DNA of 64,000 nt from Citrobacter amalonaticus (GCF_018252635.1 NZ_JAGTXM010000001.1:122-64121); one strand, 5' to 3'. Counted from the stretch's first letter, positions 47,670 to 63,151 are shown. Numbers and translations are program-made. Notes: a model not told the origin generated them from the letters alone.

Positions 47670-49765
47670 TGAAAAAAACATATCTGCTCAGCTTACTGGC
47701 GCTGGGCATCAGCGCAGCCTGCCATGCCGAAACGTATCCGGCGCCGATTGGGCCCTCCCAGTCAGATTTTGGCGGCGTGGGATTATTACAGACCCCAACC
47801 GCGCGCATGGCGCGTGAAGGGGAGTTGAGCCTCAACTATCGCGATAACGATCAGTATCGTTACTACTCCGCCTCCGTGCAGCTTTTCCCCTGGCTGGAAA
47901 CCACGCTGCGCTACACCGACGTGCGGACGAAAAAATACAGCAGCGTCGAATCGTTTTCCGGCGATCAAACCTACAAAGATAAAGCGTTCGATCTGAAGTT
48001 ACGCCTGTGGGAAGAGAGCTATTGGATGCCGCAGGTGTCGGTCGGTGCGCGGGATATCGGCGGGACCGGTCTGTTTGATGCGGAATATCTGGTTGCGAGT
48101 AAAGCCTGGGGACCGTTTGATTTCTCACTCGGCCTCGGCTGGGGCTATCTGGGAACCAGCGGAAACGTGAGTAATCCGCTCTGTTCATACAGTGATAAAT
48201 ATTGCTATCGCGATAACAGCTATAAGCAGGCCGGCTCCATTGACGGCAGCCAGATGTTCCATGGTCCGGCGTCGCTGTTTGGCGGTGTTGAGTACCAGAC
48301 GCCGTGGCAGCCGCTGCGGTTGAAACTGGAATATGAGGGCAACAACTACCAGCAGGATTTTGCCGGTAAGCTGGAACAGAAAAGCAAGTTTAACGTCGGC
48401 GCCATTTACCGCGTCACCGATTGGGCCGACGTTAACCTCAGCTACGAACGTGGTAACACTTTTATGTTTGGGGTGACGCTACGGACCAATTTCAACGACT
48501 TGCGACCATCGTATAACGATAATGCACGCCCGAAATACCAGCCGCAGCCGCAGGACGCGATCCTTCAACACTCGGTGGTGGCGAACCAGTTGACGCTGTT
48601 GAAATACAACGCCGGACTGGCCGATCCGCAGATTCAGGTGAAAGGCGACACGCTATACGTGACCGGCGAACAGGTGAAATACCGCGACTCGCGTGAAGGT
48701 ATTGAACGGGCGAATCGGATCGTGATGAACGATCTGCCAGAGGGGATCCGCACGATCCGCGTGACGGAAAACCGTCTCAACCTGCCGCAGGTGACTACAG
48801 AAACGGATGTCAGCAGCCTGAAACGCCATCTGGAAGGCGAACCGCTGGGACAGGAAACGCCGCTGGCGCAACAACGGCTTGAGCCGATAGTGCCGGAAAG
48901 TACCGAACAGGGCTGGTATATCGACAAGTCGCGCTTCGACTTCCACCTCGATCCGGTGTTGAACCAGTCCGTGGGGGGGCCGGAAAATTTCTACATGTAC
49001 CAGTTAGGTGTGATGGCGGCAGCGGATCTGTGGGTCACCGATCATTTGCTGACCACCGGCAGCCTGTTTGGCAACCTCGCTAATAACTACGATAAATTCA
49101 ACTATACCAATCCGCCGAACGATTCGAAGCTGCCGCGAGTACGTACCCGCGTGCGTGAATACGTGCAGAACGACGTTTACGTGAACAACCTACAGGCCAA
49201 CTACTTCCAGTACTTTGGCAACGGTTTCTATGGTCAGGCTTACGGGGGTTACCTTGAAACCATGTACGGCGGGGCGGGTGCAGAAGTGTTGTACCGTCCG
49301 GTCGACAGCAACTGGGCGTTTGGTCTGGATGCCAACTACGTGAAACAACGTGACTGGCGTAGCGCGCAGGACATGATGAAATTCACCGACTACAGCGTGA
49401 AGACGGGACACCTGACGGCCTACTGGACGCCGTCATTCGCCCAGGACGTGCTGGTGAAAGCAAGCGTCGGTCAATATCTGGCGGGAGATAAAGGCGGCAC
49501 GCTGGATATCTCTAAACGCTTCGACAGCGGCGTGGTGGTGGGCGGTTACGCCACGCTTACCAACGTCTCGCCGGATGAGTACGGCGAAGGGGATTTCACC
49601 AAAGGCGTCTACGTCTCGATTCCGCTGGATCTCTTCTCGACCGGCCCGACCCGCAGCCGTGCGGCCATCGGCTGGACGCCGCTAACGCGTGATGGGGGTC
49701 AGCAGCTCGGACGTAAATTCCAGTTGTATGACATGACCAGCGATAAAAGCGTGAATTTCCGCTAA
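47669..49765 (+). CDS. yjbH: Outer-membrane exopolysaccharide protein YjbH
   Basis: A 698-residue, beta-strand-rich protein of the YjbH/GfcD family, with signal peptide [20 protein letters not shown]. The ISAAC sequence could be a lipobox, or the protein may be cut after CHA. Residues 20-270 and 440-698 look like outer-membrane barrel strands. The GfcD relative is thought to help export polysaccharide. It is the last gene of yjbEFGH. Confidence 0.94.
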   Translation: MKKTYLLSLLALGISAACHAETYPAPIGPSQSDFGGVGLLQTPTARMAREGELSLNYRDNDQYRYYSASVQLFPWLETTLRYTDVRTKKYSSVESFSGDQTYKDKAFDLKLRLWEESYWMPQVSVGARDIGGTGLFDAEYLVASKAWGPFDFSLGLGWGYLGTSGNVSNPLCSYSDKYCYRDNSYKQAGSIDGSQMFHGPASLFGGVEYQTPWQPLRLKLEYEGNNYQQDFAGKLEQKSKFNVGAIYRVTDWADVNLSYERGNTFMFGVTLRTNFNDLRPSYNDNARPKYQPQPQDAILQHSVVANQLTLLKYNAGLADPQIQVKGDTLYVTGEQVKYRDSREGIERANRIVMNDLPEGIRTIRVTENRLNLPQVTTETDVSSLKRHLEGEPLGQETPLAQQRLEPIVPESTEQGWYIDKSRFDFHLDPVLNQSVGGPENFYMYQLGVMAAADLWVTDHLLTTGSLFGNLANNYDKFNYTNPPNDSKLPRVRTRVREYVQNDVYVNNLQANYFQYFGNGFYGQAYGGYLETMYGGAGAEVLYRPVDSNWAFGLDANYVKQRDWRSAQDMMKFTDYSVKTGHLTAYWTPSFAQDVLVKASVGQYLAGDKGGTLDISKRFDSGVVVGGYATLTNVSPDEYGEGDFTKGVYVSIPLDLFSTGPTRSRAAIGWTPLTRDGGQQLGRKFQLYDMTSDKSVNFR

Positions 49766-49773
49766 GGTTGTTT

Positions 49774-49841
49774 TGCCGGATGGCGCTGCGCTTATCCGGC
49801 CTACATTCCCGTAGGCCCGGTAAGCGAAGCGCCACCGGGCG
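49774..49841. repeat. REP pair between yjbH and psiE
   Basis: GCCGGATGGCGCTGCGCTTA and GTAGGCCCGGTAAGCGAAGC are two facing REP units after yjbH. Confidence 0.85.
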
Positions 49842-49938
49842 ATTCTTCTGGTTTGCACAAAACATAAACAAAAAATATAGATCTCCGTCACATTTTTGCG
49901 TTATACAGGAACCTCACCACTGAGAAAGAGGTGCTGTT

Positions 49939-50349
49939 ATGACGTCATTACCTCGTCCGCGCGTGGAGTTTATCTCCACGATCCTACAGACCGTGTTGAA
50001 CCTTGGGCTGTTGAGTCTGGGCCTGATCCTGGTCGTATTCCTTGGTAAAGAGACGCTGCATCTGGCTGATGTGCTCTTCGCACCGGAACAAGCCAGCAAG
50101 TATGAGCTGGTGGAAGGGCTGGTTGTCTACTTTCTCTATTTCGAATTTATCGCGCTGATTGTGAAGTATTTTCAGTCAGGCTTTCACTTTCCGCTGCGCT
50201 ATTTTATCTATATCGGGATCACCGCGATTGTCCGGCTGATCATTGTCGATCATAAATCCCCTCTTGATGTGCTGATCTATTCGGCGGCGATCCTGTTGCT
50301 GGTGATCACGCTCTGGATGTGTAATTCGAAACGCTTAAAGCGCGAGTAG
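49939..50349 (+). CDS. psiE: Phosphate-starvation-inducible membrane protein PsiE
   Basis: A 136-residue inner-membrane protein with four predicted helices (for example [19 protein letters not shown] and [12 protein letters not shown]), the same length as E. coli PsiE. Its function is unknown. In E. coli it is induced by phosphate starvation through PhoB and by cAMP-CRP. It lies between yjbH and the malG end as in E. coli. Confidence 0.95.
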   Translation: MTSLPRPRVEFISTILQTVLNLGLLSLGLILVVFLGKETLHLADVLFAPEQASKYELVEGLVVYFLYFEFIALIVKYFQSGFHFPLRYFIYIGITAIVRLIIVDHKSPLDVLIYSAAILLLVITLWMCNSKRLKRE

Positions 50350-50469
50350 ATCGGATAAGGCAATGTGTGTCGTGGTTGCCTGATGGCGCTGCGCTTATCA
50401 GGCCTACAATGGGCTGGAGCGCGAATAAAAAGTAAGCAGGCCGGATAAGGTAACGCCGCCATCCGGCAG
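50350..50469. repeat. BIME between psiE and malG
   Basis: At least three REP-type units (CGGATAAGGCAATG, GCCTGATGGCGCTGCGCTTA and GGCCGGATAAGGTAACGCC) lie in tandem between the convergent genes psiE and malG. Confidence 0.85.
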
Positions 50470-50471
50470 AC

Positions 50472-50497
50472 AAAAAAAGGCGCTCCGTGGAGCGCCA
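50472..50497 (-). terminator. malEFG operon terminator
   Basis: On the minus strand GGCGCTCC and GGAGCGCC form a hairpin followed by seven T residues, 70 bp beyond the malG stop codon. Confidence 0.9.
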
Positions 50498-50565
50498 AAT
50501 TACAGTCACAAGTTGGATAAAAACACGTTGAGGGTGCAGTGGCATTACAGGTACTTCGATGAAAC

Positions 50566-51456
50566 TTATCCTTTGACTCCGCCCGCCGTCAGGCCGTTGA
50601 CCAGCCAGCGCTGCGCCAGCAGGAAGACCAGGGTGATTGGAATCGCAGACAGGACGGCGGCTGCGGCAAAATCGCCCCACAGATAGTTTTGTGGGTTGAG
50701 GTACTGCTGCATCCCGACCGCCAGGGTGTAGCTGTCCACATCACGCAGTAACAGTGAGGCAACCGGTACTTCGGTAATGGCGGCAATGAACGACAGAATA
50801 AAGACCACCGCCAGAATCGGTACCGACAGTGGCAACAGCACCAGGCGGAACGCCTGCCACGGGGTTGCCCCATCCAGCGCCGCCGCCTCTTCCAGCGAGC
50901 CGTCGATGGTTTCGAAATAGCCCTTGATGGTCCATACATGCAGCGCGATACCGCCAAGATAGGCGAAGATCACGCCACCGTGGGTGTTCAGACCAATAAA
51001 CGGAATGTACTGGCCGAGGCGATCGAACAACGCGTACAACGCGACCAGCGACAGCACCGCCGGGAACATCTGGAAAATCAGCATCCCTTTGAGCAGCGTG
51101 GCTTTGCCGGGGAAGCGCATACGGGCAAAGGCGTAGGCACAGGTGGTCGACAACGCCACGATACCAATCGCGGTAATGCCAGCGATTTTCACCGAGTTCC
51201 ACAGCCATAACAGAACCGGGAAGGGGGGCGGCGTGACGCGGCCATCAGCGTGTTCAACGCTAAAGCCCAGCGCCAGCCGCCAGTGCTCCCAGGAGATTTT
51301 TTCCGGGATCAGGCTCCCGGTAGCAAAGTTACCTTCACGCAGCGAGATGGCGATAACCATCAGCAGCGGGAACATGATCGCCGCGATAAACATCAGCAGC
51401 AGCAGGTGCGTGATAAAGAGGCGCAACTTTTGAGATTTCGGTTGGACCATTGCCAT
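50566..51456 (-). CDS. malG: Maltose ABC transporter permease MalG
   Basis: A 296-residue inner-membrane permease with six helices. The cytoplasmic EAA loop [22 protein letters not shown] contacts MalK. Length and sequence match E. coli MalG, including the C-terminal GGVKG. With MalF it forms the channel of the MalFGK2 importer. It lies 14 bp after malF in the malEFG operon. Confidence 0.97.
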   Translation of the reverse strand: MAMVQPKSQKLRLFITHLLLLMFIAAIMFPLLMVIAISLREGNFATGSLIPEKISWEHWRLALGFSVEHADGRVTPPPFPVLLWLWNSVKIAGITAIGIVALSTTCAYAFARMRFPGKATLLKGMLIFQMFPAVLSLVALYALFDRLGQYIPFIGLNTHGGVIFAYLGGIALHVWTIKGYFETIDGSLEEAAALDGATPWQAFRLVLLPLSVPILAVVFILSFIAAITEVPVASLLLRDVDSYTLAVGMQQYLNPQNYLWGDFAAAAVLSAIPITLVFLLAQRWLVNGLTAGGVKG

Positions 51457-51470
51457 TTGTCGAGCCCTCC

Positions 51471-53015
51471 TTAGTCAAATTTCATGCGTGTGGCTTTCAG
51501 ATTTACGATGGCCAGCGCACCGACCAGCAGGAAGATCAGCGTGGCGATTGCCGCCGCCAGACCGAAGTCCTGACCGCCGCCGCCTTCAAAGGCGATGCGA
51601 TAGGTGTAGCTCACTAACAGGTCGGTATACCCGGCAGGCGTGGTCGTTCCGAGACGGTCCGGACCGCCGTTGGTCAACAGTTGAATCAGCACGAAGTTGT
51701 TGAAGTTAAAGGCGAAGCTGGCGATCATCAGCGGCGTCAGCGGCTTAATCAGCAGCGGGAGCGTAATCTTAAAGAAGTTCTGGAACGGACCGGCGCCATC
51801 CATTGCCGACGCTTCGTACAGGTCGTCCGGAATCGCTTTCAGCAGGCCCATGCACAGGATCATCATGTACGGATAGCCCAGCCAGGTGTTGACGATAATA
51901 ATCATCGACCGTGCGGTGGTCGGGTCGCTGAACCATGCCGGTTTGATGCCAAACAGCGCGCTTAGCATCATGTTGATCTCCCCAAAGCTCTGATTGAACA
52001 GCCCTTTGAAGATCAGAATCGAAATAAACGACGGCACGGCGTAGGGCAGGATCAGCAGGACGCGGTAAATCGCTTTCCCTTTCAGCGATTCCCACTGAAC
52101 GAGACACGCCAGCACCATCCCTACCGCCACGGTCAGGATGACGGTGAGCACCGAGAACACCACGGTCCAGACGAAGATAGCGAAGAACGGCTTCTGGATC
52201 CCTTCGTCGGTAAAGACGCGGGTAAAGTTATCCCAGCCGATGGTGACGGTGTAGCCCGGACTGAGCTTCTCGTCACCCCATTTCCCGTCTGCATTGATAG
52301 ACTGGTAATAGCCGATGCCGTTATTGGGACGGTATTTCACGCCGCTCTGATTGTTAGTCAGCATACCGTCATCGGCGAGCGTGTACAGCGGCTGCGTACC
52401 GGAGAACTGGCGCAGCGAACTCATGATCACTTTGCTGTCATCGGGCAGTACGGCGGTGATCTGGTTCAGCGCCTGGCGATTCTGGGTGATGATGCGCAGC
52501 GTCGCGCGTTCACCTTCCGGCAGGGCGTTCGTTTCTTTCAGCGCCAGCTTTTGTTCGCCGCCAAATGTAAAGGCGTCGGAGAGGTAATTCTTACCCGTTT
52601 CACCGTCGGTGAGGGCCAGTTGCCACTCTTCACCGGCCGGATACAGCCCAAAGTTGTAGGATTTGCCCGCCTGATAAGAGCGGTCCATCAGCACCTGTTG
52701 GGCGCGTTCGAAAGTGAGCTGATTGGTACTGCTGTAGTTGGTAAAGGCAATGGCGATGGTGCAAATTAGCGGAAACAGAACGAACAGTCCCATACCGGCC
52801 ATGCCAGGATAAACGTAGCGCCAGGCGTAGGTCTTACGGTTGGCAAAAATGTACAGGCCAGCAGAGCTTAAAATCAGCGTCATGATGGCGAACAGATATT
52901 CCCCTTGTGCATACATTAAAACGACAAGGTAACCCACCAGCAGGCCCAGCAGTCCGATCGCGGACCACTTCAGCATGTCGCTCTGCCACCAGTGACTCTT
53001 TTTAACGGCATCCAT
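51471..53015 (-). CDS. malF: Maltose ABC transporter permease MalF
   Basis: A 514-residue permease with eight helices and the large periplasmic P2 domain (about residues 95-275) that contacts MalE. The EAA loop [22 protein letters not shown] lies near residue 400. It carries the maltose-binding site in the membrane. It is separated from malE by a REP pair, as in E. coli. Confidence 0.97.
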   Translation of the reverse strand: MDAVKKSHWWQSDMLKWSAIGLLGLLVGYLVVLMYAQGEYLFAIMTLILSSAGLYIFANRKTYAWRYVYPGMAGMGLFVLFPLICTIAIAFTNYSSTNQLTFERAQQVLMDRSYQAGKSYNFGLYPAGEEWQLALTDGETGKNYLSDAFTFGGEQKLALKETNALPEGERATLRIITQNRQALNQITAVLPDDSKVIMSSLRQFSGTQPLYTLADDGMLTNNQSGVKYRPNNGIGYYQSINADGKWGDEKLSPGYTVTIGWDNFTRVFTDEGIQKPFFAIFVWTVVFSVLTVILTVAVGMVLACLVQWESLKGKAIYRVLLILPYAVPSFISILIFKGLFNQSFGEINMMLSALFGIKPAWFSDPTTARSMIIIVNTWLGYPYMMILCMGLLKAIPDDLYEASAMDGAGPFQNFFKITLPLLIKPLTPLMIASFAFNFNNFVLIQLLTNGGPDRLGTTTPAGYTDLLVSYTYRIAFEGGGGQDFGLAAAIATLIFLLVGALAIVNLKATRMKFD

Positions 53016-53058
53016 GGGGATCTTCCTCTACAGCAATAAAACTTTACGACCGGAGATA

Positions 53059-53133
53059 TGCCTGATGGCGCTGCGCTTATCAGGCCTACAGCAAGTTGTA
53101 GGCCGGATAAGGCATGTATGCCGCCATCCGGCA
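53059..53133. repeat. REP pair in the malE-malF spacer
   Basis: GCCTGATGGCGCTGCGCTTA and GGCCGGATAAGGCATG face each other. REP sequences at this site in E. coli stabilise the upstream malE message, giving more MalE than MalF. The same is likely here. Confidence 0.9.
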
Positions 53134-53147
53134 CATACTCAACAGCA

Positions 53148-55817
<2,670 letters not shown>

Positions 55818-55854
55818 GGTGTCCCATTAAAAAAAGCGCAAAGCCCTACGGTGA

Positions 55855-57216
<1,362 letters not shown>

Positions 57217-57237
57217 TCCAGCACTACCCTGACGTAA

Positions 57238-57257
57238 AGAGGGGCGAAAGCCCCTCT
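57238..57257 (+). terminator. Hairpin after lamB
   Basis: AGAGGGGC-GAAA-GCCCCTCT is a perfect stem with a GAAA tetraloop 21 bp after lamB. It lacks a T-run, so it is more likely an mRNA-stabilising hairpin or attenuator between lamB and malM. Confidence 0.6.
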
Positions 57258-57269
57258 CAAACTGCAGTA

Positions 57270-57345
57270 ATGCCCGATGGCGCAAGCTTATCGGGCCTAC
57301 GGCGCCAGTTTGTAGGCCGGATAAGACGTCGTCGCCATCCGGCAT
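57270..57345. repeat. REP pair in the lamB-malM spacer
   Basis: GCCCGATGGCGCAAGCTTAT and GTAGGCCGGATAAGACGTCG face each other between lamB and malM. Confidence 0.85.
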
Positions 57346-57407
57346 AATCTGGTTTAGCGCGCTATTGCCTGGCCACCGCTGAACCCACGCTTTCTGAGGT
57401 GATAACA

Positions 57408-58352
57408 ATGAAAATGAAGAAAAGTCTCGTCGCCCTTTGTTTATCCGCAGGGTTATTTGCCAGTGCGCCGGGCATCAGCCTGGCCGATGTTAACTATGTG
57501 CCGCAAAATACCAGCGCTGCGCCGACGATTCCGACGGCTGCACTTCAGCAGTTAACCTGGACGCCGGTTGACCAGTCCAATACGCAAACGACGCAGCTTT
57601 CGACTGGCGGTCAGCGTCTTGACGTGGCCGGCATTTCCGGTCCGGTTGCCGCGTACAGTGTGCCAGCGAACATCGGGGAGCTAAACATAACGCTCTCCAG
57701 CGAAGTGAACAAACAAACCAGCGTCTTTGCGCCCAACGTCCTGATTCTTGATCAGAACATGACGCCTTCTGCGTTCTTCCCGAGCAGCTATTTCACCTAC
57801 CAGGAGCCGGGCGTGATGAGTGCGGATCGTCTGGAAGGGGTGATGCGCCTGACGCCAGCGCTGGGCCAGCAGAAACTCTATGTTCTGGTCTTTACGACCG
57901 AGAAAGATCTCCAGCAGACCACCAAATTGCTTGATCCAGCGAAAGCCTATGCCAAAGGCGTGGGCAACTCGGTTCCGGATATTCCGGATCCGATCGCCCG
58001 TCATACCACGGATGGAGTGCTGAAGCTGAAAGTGAAAACCAGCAGCAGTTCCAGCGTGCTGGTCGGGCCACTGTTTGGGTCTTCCGGCCCTGGTCCGGTG
58101 ACGGTGGGTAATACCGCCGCGCCTGCGCCGACCTATGCTGCACCGGTTGCCGCGCCGGTGGTTGCTCCTGCGCCCGCGAAGAAAAGCGAGCCGATGTTGA
58201 ACGACACCGAAAGCTACTTTAACAAAGCGATTAAAGACGCCGTTGCCAAAGGCGACGTTGATAAAGCGCTGAAACTGCTTGATGAAGCTGAACGTCTGGG
58301 ATCAACATCTGCCCGTTCCACCTTTATCAGCAGTGTAAAAGGCAAGGGGTAA
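57408..58352 (+). CDS. malM: Periplasmic maltose-regulon protein MalM
   Basis: A 314-residue exported protein with signal peptide MKMKKSLVALCLSAGLFASAPG. The C-terminal part has an Ala/Pro-rich linker (about 235-265) and a helical EPMLNDTESYFNKAIKDAVAKG domain. E. coli MalM has 306 residues; the difference lies in the linker. Its function is unknown although it is part of the maltose regulon. The ATG at 57408 has GAGGTG eight bases upstream. Confidence 0.95.
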   Translation: MKMKKSLVALCLSAGLFASAPGISLADVNYVPQNTSAAPTIPTAALQQLTWTPVDQSNTQTTQLSTGGQRLDVAGISGPVAAYSVPANIGELNITLSSEVNKQTSVFAPNVLILDQNMTPSAFFPSSYFTYQEPGVMSADRLEGVMRLTPALGQQKLYVLVFTTEKDLQQTTKLLDPAKAYAKGVGNSVPDIPDPIARHTTDGVLKLKVKTSSSSSVLVGPLFGSSGPGPVTVGNTAAPAPTYAAPVAAPVVAPAPAKKSEPMLNDTESYFNKAIKDAVAKGDVDKALKLLDEAERLGSTSARSTFISSVKGKG

Positions 58353-58382
58353 TCTTCTCCCCACATTGCTGATTTGCACCAA

Positions 58383-58411
58383 CTGGTGCGTCATCTGGCG
58401 CACCTTTTTTT
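58383..58411 (+). terminator. malK-lamB-malM terminator
   Basis: GGTGCG and CGCACC arms form a hairpin followed by a run of T residues, 30 bp after malM. Confidence 0.9.
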
Positions 58412-58532
58412 TAGCATTTCCTGCGACTTGTTACACTTTTGTTGCGCAACAGATCACTTAATTAGGTTTCCATCTTCCGTAAGCGCTTTTCTGCGATACA
58501 ATGCCTTTCAGTTATGAAACGGAGAGTCAGGC

Positions 58533-59030
58533 ATGTCACACCCCGCGTTAACGCAACTGCGTGCGCTGCGCTATTTTGAAGAGATTCCCGCCCTGGATCC
58601 AGAACAGCTCGACTGGCTGCTACTGGAAGATTCCATGACAAAACGTTTTGAGCAACAGGGAAAACGGGTCACTGTGACTCTGATCAGGGAGGGATTTGTC
58701 GGTCAAAATGAGGTGAAGGAAGAGCTGACTCGACTGCCAAAAGAATCCCGCTACTGGCTGCGTGAAATCCTGTTATGTGCCGATGATGTACCCTGGCTGG
58801 CTGGACGTACCGTGGTGCCTGAATCCACGCTGTCTGGTCCTGAACTGGCCTTACAAAACTTAGGCAAAACCCCGCTGGGGCGTTATCTGTTTACATCATC
58901 GACGTTGACCCGAGATTTTATTGAGATTGGTTGTGATGCCGGGTTGTGGGGACGCCGTTCCCGCCTGCGACTGAGCGGTAAGCCGCTGATGTTGACCGAA
59001 CTATTTTTACCCGCATCACCGTTGTACTAA
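58533..59030 (+). CDS. ubiC: Chorismate pyruvate-lyase UbiC
   Basis: A 165-residue enzyme that removes pyruvate from chorismate to give 4-hydroxybenzoate, the first step of ubiquinone synthesis. The motifs [21 protein letters not shown] and [10 protein letters not shown] match E. coli UbiC at identical length. It is 12 bp upstream of ubiA. Confidence 0.97.
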   Translation: MSHPALTQLRALRYFEEIPALDPEQLDWLLLEDSMTKRFEQQGKRVTVTLIREGFVGQNEVKEELTRLPKESRYWLREILLCADDVPWLAGRTVVPESTLSGPELALQNLGKTPLGRYLFTSSTLTRDFIEIGCDAGLWGRRSRLRLSGKPLMLTELFLPASPLY

Positions 59031-59042
59031 GAGGAAAATAAA

Positions 59043-59915
59043 ATGGAGTGGAGTCTGACGCAAAATAAGCTGCTGGCGTTTCACCGCTTGATGCGTACGG
59101 ATAAGCCCATCGGCGCCTTACTGCTGCTCTGGCCGACGCTGTGGGCACTGTGGGTGGCGACTCCTGGCGTCCCTCAATGGTGGATCCTGGCGGTGTTTGT
59201 CGCCGGGGTCTGGCTGATGCGTGCCGCCGGATGCGTGGTCAATGACTATGCCGATCGGAAATTCGACGGGCACGTTAAACGCACGGCGAACCGCCCGTTG
59301 CCCAGCGGCGCGGTGACGGAGAAAGAGGCCCGGACGCTGTTTGTCGTACTGGTGGTGCTCTCTTTTCTGCTGGTGCTGACGCTCAATACCATGACCATTC
59401 TGCTGTCGATTGCGGCACTGGCCCTGGCGTGGGTCTATCCGTTTATGAAGCGCTACACCCATCTGCCGCAGGTAGTGCTGGGGGCGGCGTTTGGCTGGTC
59501 GATCCCGATGGCTTTCGCGGCGGTGAGCGAGTCGGTACCGTTGAGTTGCTGGCTGATGTTTCTGGCCAATATCCTGTGGGCGGTGGCTTACGACACGCAG
59601 TATGCGATGGTGGACCGCGATGACGATCTGAAAATCGGCATAAAATCGACGGCTATCCTGTTTGGCGAACATGACAAGCTGATTATCGGTATCTTGCAGG
59701 TGGCAGTGCTGGCGCTGATGGCCTTGATTGGCTGGCTGAACGGCCTGGGGCTGGGTTATTACTGGTCTGTGCTGGTCGCTGGCGCGCTGTTTGTGTACCA
59801 GCAGAAGCTGATTGCCAACCGCGAACGCGAAGCCTGCTTTAAAGCGTTTATGAACAATAACTACGTGGGGCTGGTGCTGTTTATTGGTCTGGCGATGAGT
59901 TACTGGCATTTATAA
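59043..59915 (+). CDS. ubiA: 4-hydroxybenzoate octaprenyltransferase UbiA
   Basis: A 290-residue polytopic membrane enzyme that attaches the octaprenyl chain to 4-hydroxybenzoate. The two Asp-rich, Mg-binding motifs are NDYADRKFD (about 71-79) and [13 protein letters not shown] (about 187-199). Length equals E. coli UbiA. Second gene of the ubiCA operon; convergent with plsB. Confidence 0.97.
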   Translation: MEWSLTQNKLLAFHRLMRTDKPIGALLLLWPTLWALWVATPGVPQWWILAVFVAGVWLMRAAGCVVNDYADRKFDGHVKRTANRPLPSGAVTEKEARTLFVVLVVLSFLLVLTLNTMTILLSIAALALAWVYPFMKRYTHLPQVVLGAAFGWSIPMAFAAVSESVPLSCWLMFLANILWAVAYDTQYAMVDRDDDLKIGIKSTAILFGEHDKLIIGILQVAVLALMALIGWLNGLGLGYYWSVLVAGALFVYQQKLIANREREACFKAFMNNNYVGLVLFIGLAMSYWHL

Positions 59916-59923
59916 AACATCTT

Positions 59924-59999
59924 GCCCGATGGCGCTGCGCTTTACCAAACCGTAAGCTGATGTAGGCCGGATAAGGCGGAACGCCGCCATCCGGCAATC
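59924..59999. repeat. REP pair between ubiA and plsB
   Basis: A decayed REP (GCCCGATGGCGCTGCGCTTT) faces an intact one (GTAGGCCGGATAAGGCGGAA). The first has lost its second arm. Confidence 0.8.
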
Positions 60000-60005
60000 T
60001 GACAT

Positions 60006-60067
60006 AAAAAAGCCGGTCATGTGGACTGACCCCATAAAGTTGGACAGTTCATGTTGACCGGCTTTTT
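60006..60067. terminator. Bidirectional ubiA/plsB terminator with an inserted IS-end-like segment
   Basis: AAAAAGCCGGTCA and TGACCGGCTTTTT form a bidirectional hairpin between convergent ubiA and plsB. Its loop is unusually long, about 35 nt. It contains TGGACTGACCCC...AAAGTTGGACA, like the end of an IS3-family element, flanked by two TCATG copies. Confidence 0.8.
60022..60048. mobile_element. Probable solo terminal repeat of an IS3-family element
   Basis: A 27-bp segment starting TGGACTGACCCC and carrying AAAGTTGGACA sits inside the terminator loop, between direct repeats TCATG (60017-60021 and 60049-60053). Terminal repeats of several IS3-group elements have this TG.ACTGACCCC...GTTGGACA form. 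No transposase gene remains. I read it as the scar of an excised or deleted insertion. Confidence 0.5.
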
Positions 60068-60069
60068 CT

Positions 60070-62490
60070 TTACTCGCTCTGCGTTGCGCTCTCGATGGTG
60101 AGGCGTACATCTGACGTAATGAGTTCCGCCAGCATCTGATACACCTTCATCGTTTCGCCCGGTTCCGCATCGCCGGTATCGCTGATATAACCTTCATCCC
60201 GCAACGTCAGCACCAGTGAGCTGAACACCGCTTTATCGAAGAATTCCGGCGCGTTGATACCGTGGAGCACGGAAAGACGCTGCGCTACGGTGCGGCTTTC
60301 TTTCTCCAGCGTCCCGCGGTTGATCGACGGGTTGGCACTCAGCAGCCAGAAGGTGATGGCATAACGCTGCAGCGTTTCGCGCGCCCCGGCCGCCAGCAGT
60401 TGCAATGTGCGGGAGTGCGCCGGGTTGATATGCAGCTCGTCATCCTGAACGGTAATCAACCCCTGACGCTGCATTTCAGCCGCCAGCGCGTCAATGACAC
60501 CCGCCAGCTCGTCGCGTTCCCAACGCAGGAACAGCTCGGCTTTCAGCATCGGATAGAGCACGTCAACATGCTGCAGCAACGCGTCACGAGAAATATGACG
60601 ATGCTGGGTGACGATCGCTGCCATCAGCGACGGCAACACCAGCATATGCGCGATGTTATTGCGGTAGTAGGTCATCAGCACCGCCTGCTCACGCGGCAGA
60701 ATGATGATATCGCCAATGGTATCCTTCTCGACTTCGAACTTGTTCATTTGCAACGCGTGATCGATTAGATCGCTGGCGCTGACAGATGGCACGGTCGAAT
60801 CAGAGGAATATGGCACATTGCGCATCAGATCCAGGTAACAATTGAGCTGCTCGGTCAACTGTTCGCGGGTTAGCGAACGCTGGCGTGAGGCTAACAGCGC
60901 GGTGCAGCACAGGTTCATGGCGTTTGCCGCACCCGCGTTGTTGATACGTACCATCAGTTCAGCCGCAATCCCGTTCACCGTCGGCGTCAGCCAGGCCGGA
61001 CGCACCGCTTCGATCGGATCGATAGATTCGCGCCACTCCGGTACATGGTGATTCAGATACGTCATCAATGGCATCGGCTCGCCAAAGTTCACGTAGCCCT
61101 GACCGAGATTACGCAGCTTGCTCAGGCCACGCAGCATCTGTGGCAGACTTTCTTTCTCTTTGGTCGCGCCGCGCAGCTCTTTGGCATAGGTTCCCACTTC
61201 CATCACGTGCTCGTAACCGATGTAAATGGGCACCAGGGTGATCGGACGGGTGCCGCCGCGCAGCATCGCCTGGATAGTCATCGACAACGTGCCGGTTTTC
61301 GGGTCCAGCAAACGGCCGGTACGGGAACGGCCGCCTTCAACAAAGTATTCAACCGAGTAGCCGCGGCTGAACAGTTCACCCAGATATTCACGGAAGACGG
61401 TGGAATAGAGCTTATTGCCCTTAAAGGTACGACGAATGAAGAACGCGCCCAAGCGGCGGAAGATCGGGCCGGCTGGCCAGAAGTTCAGGTTTATACCGGC
61501 CGCGATATGCGGCGGCACCAGCCCCTGGTGATAGAGCACGTAAGAGAGCAACAGATAGTCCATGTGGCTGCGGTGGCAGGGAACATAAACAATTTCGTGC
61601 CCGTCGTGCGCCAGTTGGCGAACGCGTTCCGCGTTGTGAACGTTAATTCCCTGATAGAGCCGGTTCCAGGTGAAACCCAGAATACGGTCAGTCAGGCGAA
61701 TCATCTCGTAAGAGAAGTTGGCGGCGATCTCTTCCATCAGCGCAATGGCGTTTTGCTGCGCCTTTTCGTGAGAGATCTTCTTGCTGCGCGCTTCGTCTTC
61801 TACCGCGCGGGCAATCGCTTTGGACGCCAGCAGCTTGTTGAAAAGATCCTGACGCGCAGGTAAACGCGGCCCCACCGCGGCCAGACGCTGACGGGCGAAG
61901 TGCATACGCGCGACGCGAGCCAGTTTCTGCGCAATGGTCTTATCCGTACCGTGTTCATCGGCCATGCGGCGCAGAGAAACAGAAGGTGAGAAGCGCACAA
62001 AGCTGTCGCGTCCTAGCCAGGAGACAGCAAAGAATTTCTGAATGCCGTTAAGCATACGCAGCGGCGGATTCACTTCGCCTTTCTCGCGGCCCGGCGCGCG
62101 ACCAAACATCACCGATACCGGCACCATTTGCACATCCAGATCCGGATTGCTGCGATGCAGGTCGAGATAGTTATGGAACAGCTTAATGGACTCTTCTTTC
62201 GGCGTGTAATAGGTGAAAACACGCGGTCCGCCGTGAATGAACACATAGCGTGGCAGCAATGTGCCGTCGATCTCCAACGGTTCTAACGGGTCGGGGAGAT
62301 CGTGCGCCAGACATTGTGCGCGCAGCGTCAGCAAGTCCGCTTTGGAGTTGTACGGTAAAACGTACATAATTGGACGAGAGGTATCGAGTCCCAGTTCCGG
62401 GGCAGGATCTGCCGGAATAGACTTGCTTTTTACCAGTACGCTTAATGGTAAATTCAGGATTTTATAGTAAATTCGTGGCCAGCCGGACAT
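60070..62490 (-). CDS. plsB: Glycerol-3-phosphate acyltransferase PlsB
   Basis: An 806-residue inner-membrane enzyme that acylates position 1 of glycerol 3-phosphate, the first step of phospholipid synthesis. The catalytic HRSHMD motif (HX4D, about residue 306) and the [11 protein letters not shown] and GYEHVMEV blocks of the acyltransferase family are intact. E. coli PlsB is 807 residues and ends in TQGEG; here the end is TQSE. Divergent from dgkA by 170 bp. Confidence 0.97.
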   Translation of the reverse strand: MSGWPRIYYKILNLPLSVLVKSKSIPADPAPELGLDTSRPIMYVLPYNSKADLLTLRAQCLAHDLPDPLEPLEIDGTLLPRYVFIHGGPRVFTYYTPKEESIKLFHNYLDLHRSNPDLDVQMVPVSVMFGRAPGREKGEVNPPLRMLNGIQKFFAVSWLGRDSFVRFSPSVSLRRMADEHGTDKTIAQKLARVARMHFARQRLAAVGPRLPARQDLFNKLLASKAIARAVEDEARSKKISHEKAQQNAIALMEEIAANFSYEMIRLTDRILGFTWNRLYQGINVHNAERVRQLAHDGHEIVYVPCHRSHMDYLLLSYVLYHQGLVPPHIAAGINLNFWPAGPIFRRLGAFFIRRTFKGNKLYSTVFREYLGELFSRGYSVEYFVEGGRSRTGRLLDPKTGTLSMTIQAMLRGGTRPITLVPIYIGYEHVMEVGTYAKELRGATKEKESLPQMLRGLSKLRNLGQGYVNFGEPMPLMTYLNHHVPEWRESIDPIEAVRPAWLTPTVNGIAAELMVRINNAGAANAMNLCCTALLASRQRSLTREQLTEQLNCYLDLMRNVPYSSDSTVPSVSASDLIDHALQMNKFEVEKDTIGDIIILPREQAVLMTYYRNNIAHMLVLPSLMAAIVTQHRHISRDALLQHVDVLYPMLKAELFLRWERDELAGVIDALAAEMQRQGLITVQDDELHINPAHSRTLQLLAAGARETLQRYAITFWLLSANPSINRGTLEKESRTVAQRLSVLHGINAPEFFDKAVFSSLVLTLRDEGYISDTGDAEPGETMKVYQMLAELITSDVRLTIESATQSE

Positions 62491-62660
62491 AAACGATGTA
62501 AAGCCTCTGGTTAATAATGCAATTGCGTTGCAAGGATATCAGAAAGTCATGTGAATTTCTGGTGTATCCCGTCATACTTCGCGCCGCGTTGCCTTAACTC
62601 GAATCACATGAGTTAACAAGACAATGTCATTGACGCCAATAATGCAAAAAGGTTCTTTTA

Positions 62661-63029
62661 ATGGCTAATAATACCACTGGATTCACCCGAATTATCAAAG
62701 CTGCAGGCTATTCCTGGAAAGGTTTTCGCGCCGCGTGGATTAACGAGGCCGCGTTCCGTCAGGAGAGCGTGGCGGTTCTGCTGGCTGTGGCCATTGCCTG
62801 CTGGCTGGACGTGGATGCCATTACGCGCGTTCTGCTGATCGGCTCTGTTATGCTGGTCATGATTGTTGAAATTCTGAACAGCGCCATCGAGGCCGTGGTG
62901 GACCGTATTGGTTCTGACTATCACGAACTTTCTGGTCGCGCAAAAGATATGGGATCGGCGGCGGTGCTGCTCGCAATCATTATTGCGCTGATCACCTGGG
63001 GCATTCTGCTGTGGGCGCATTTTGGTTAA
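62661..63029 (+). CDS. dgkA: Diacylglycerol kinase DgkA
   Basis: A 122-residue integral membrane kinase with three helices that recycles diacylglycerol to phosphatidic acid. The signature EILNSAIEAVVDRIGSDYHELSGRAKDMGSAA (about 69-100) with the catalytic Glu is complete. Length matches E. coli. Confidence 0.97.
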   Translation: MANNTTGFTRIIKAAGYSWKGFRAAWINEAAFRQESVAVLLAVAIACWLDVDAITRVLLIGSVMLVMIVEILNSAIEAVVDRIGSDYHELSGRAKDMGSAAVLLAIIIALITWGILLWAHFG

Positions 63030-63106
63030 GGTTTTACGACCCCGCTTCCATAACAGATTAAAACTCTTGTTGAATGTGCAGTTTGTGGTTCCAAAATCAC
63101 GTTTAG

Positions 63107-63143
63107 CTGTATATACTCACAGCATAACTGTATATACACCCAG
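63107..63143 (+). promoter_or_regulatory. Twin LexA boxes of lexA
   Basis: CTGTATATACTCACAG (63107-63122) and CTGTATATACACCCAG (63128-63143) match the SOS box CTGTN8ACAG closely, the second with one change. Together they give lexA autorepression, as in E. coli. Confidence 0.96.
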
Positions 63144-63151
63144 GGGGCGGA

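Noticed and set aside
49860-49938. PhoB box before psiE
   Set aside because: CGTCAC and CGTTAT motifs are present but 13 rather than 11 bp apart, so I did not call the site.
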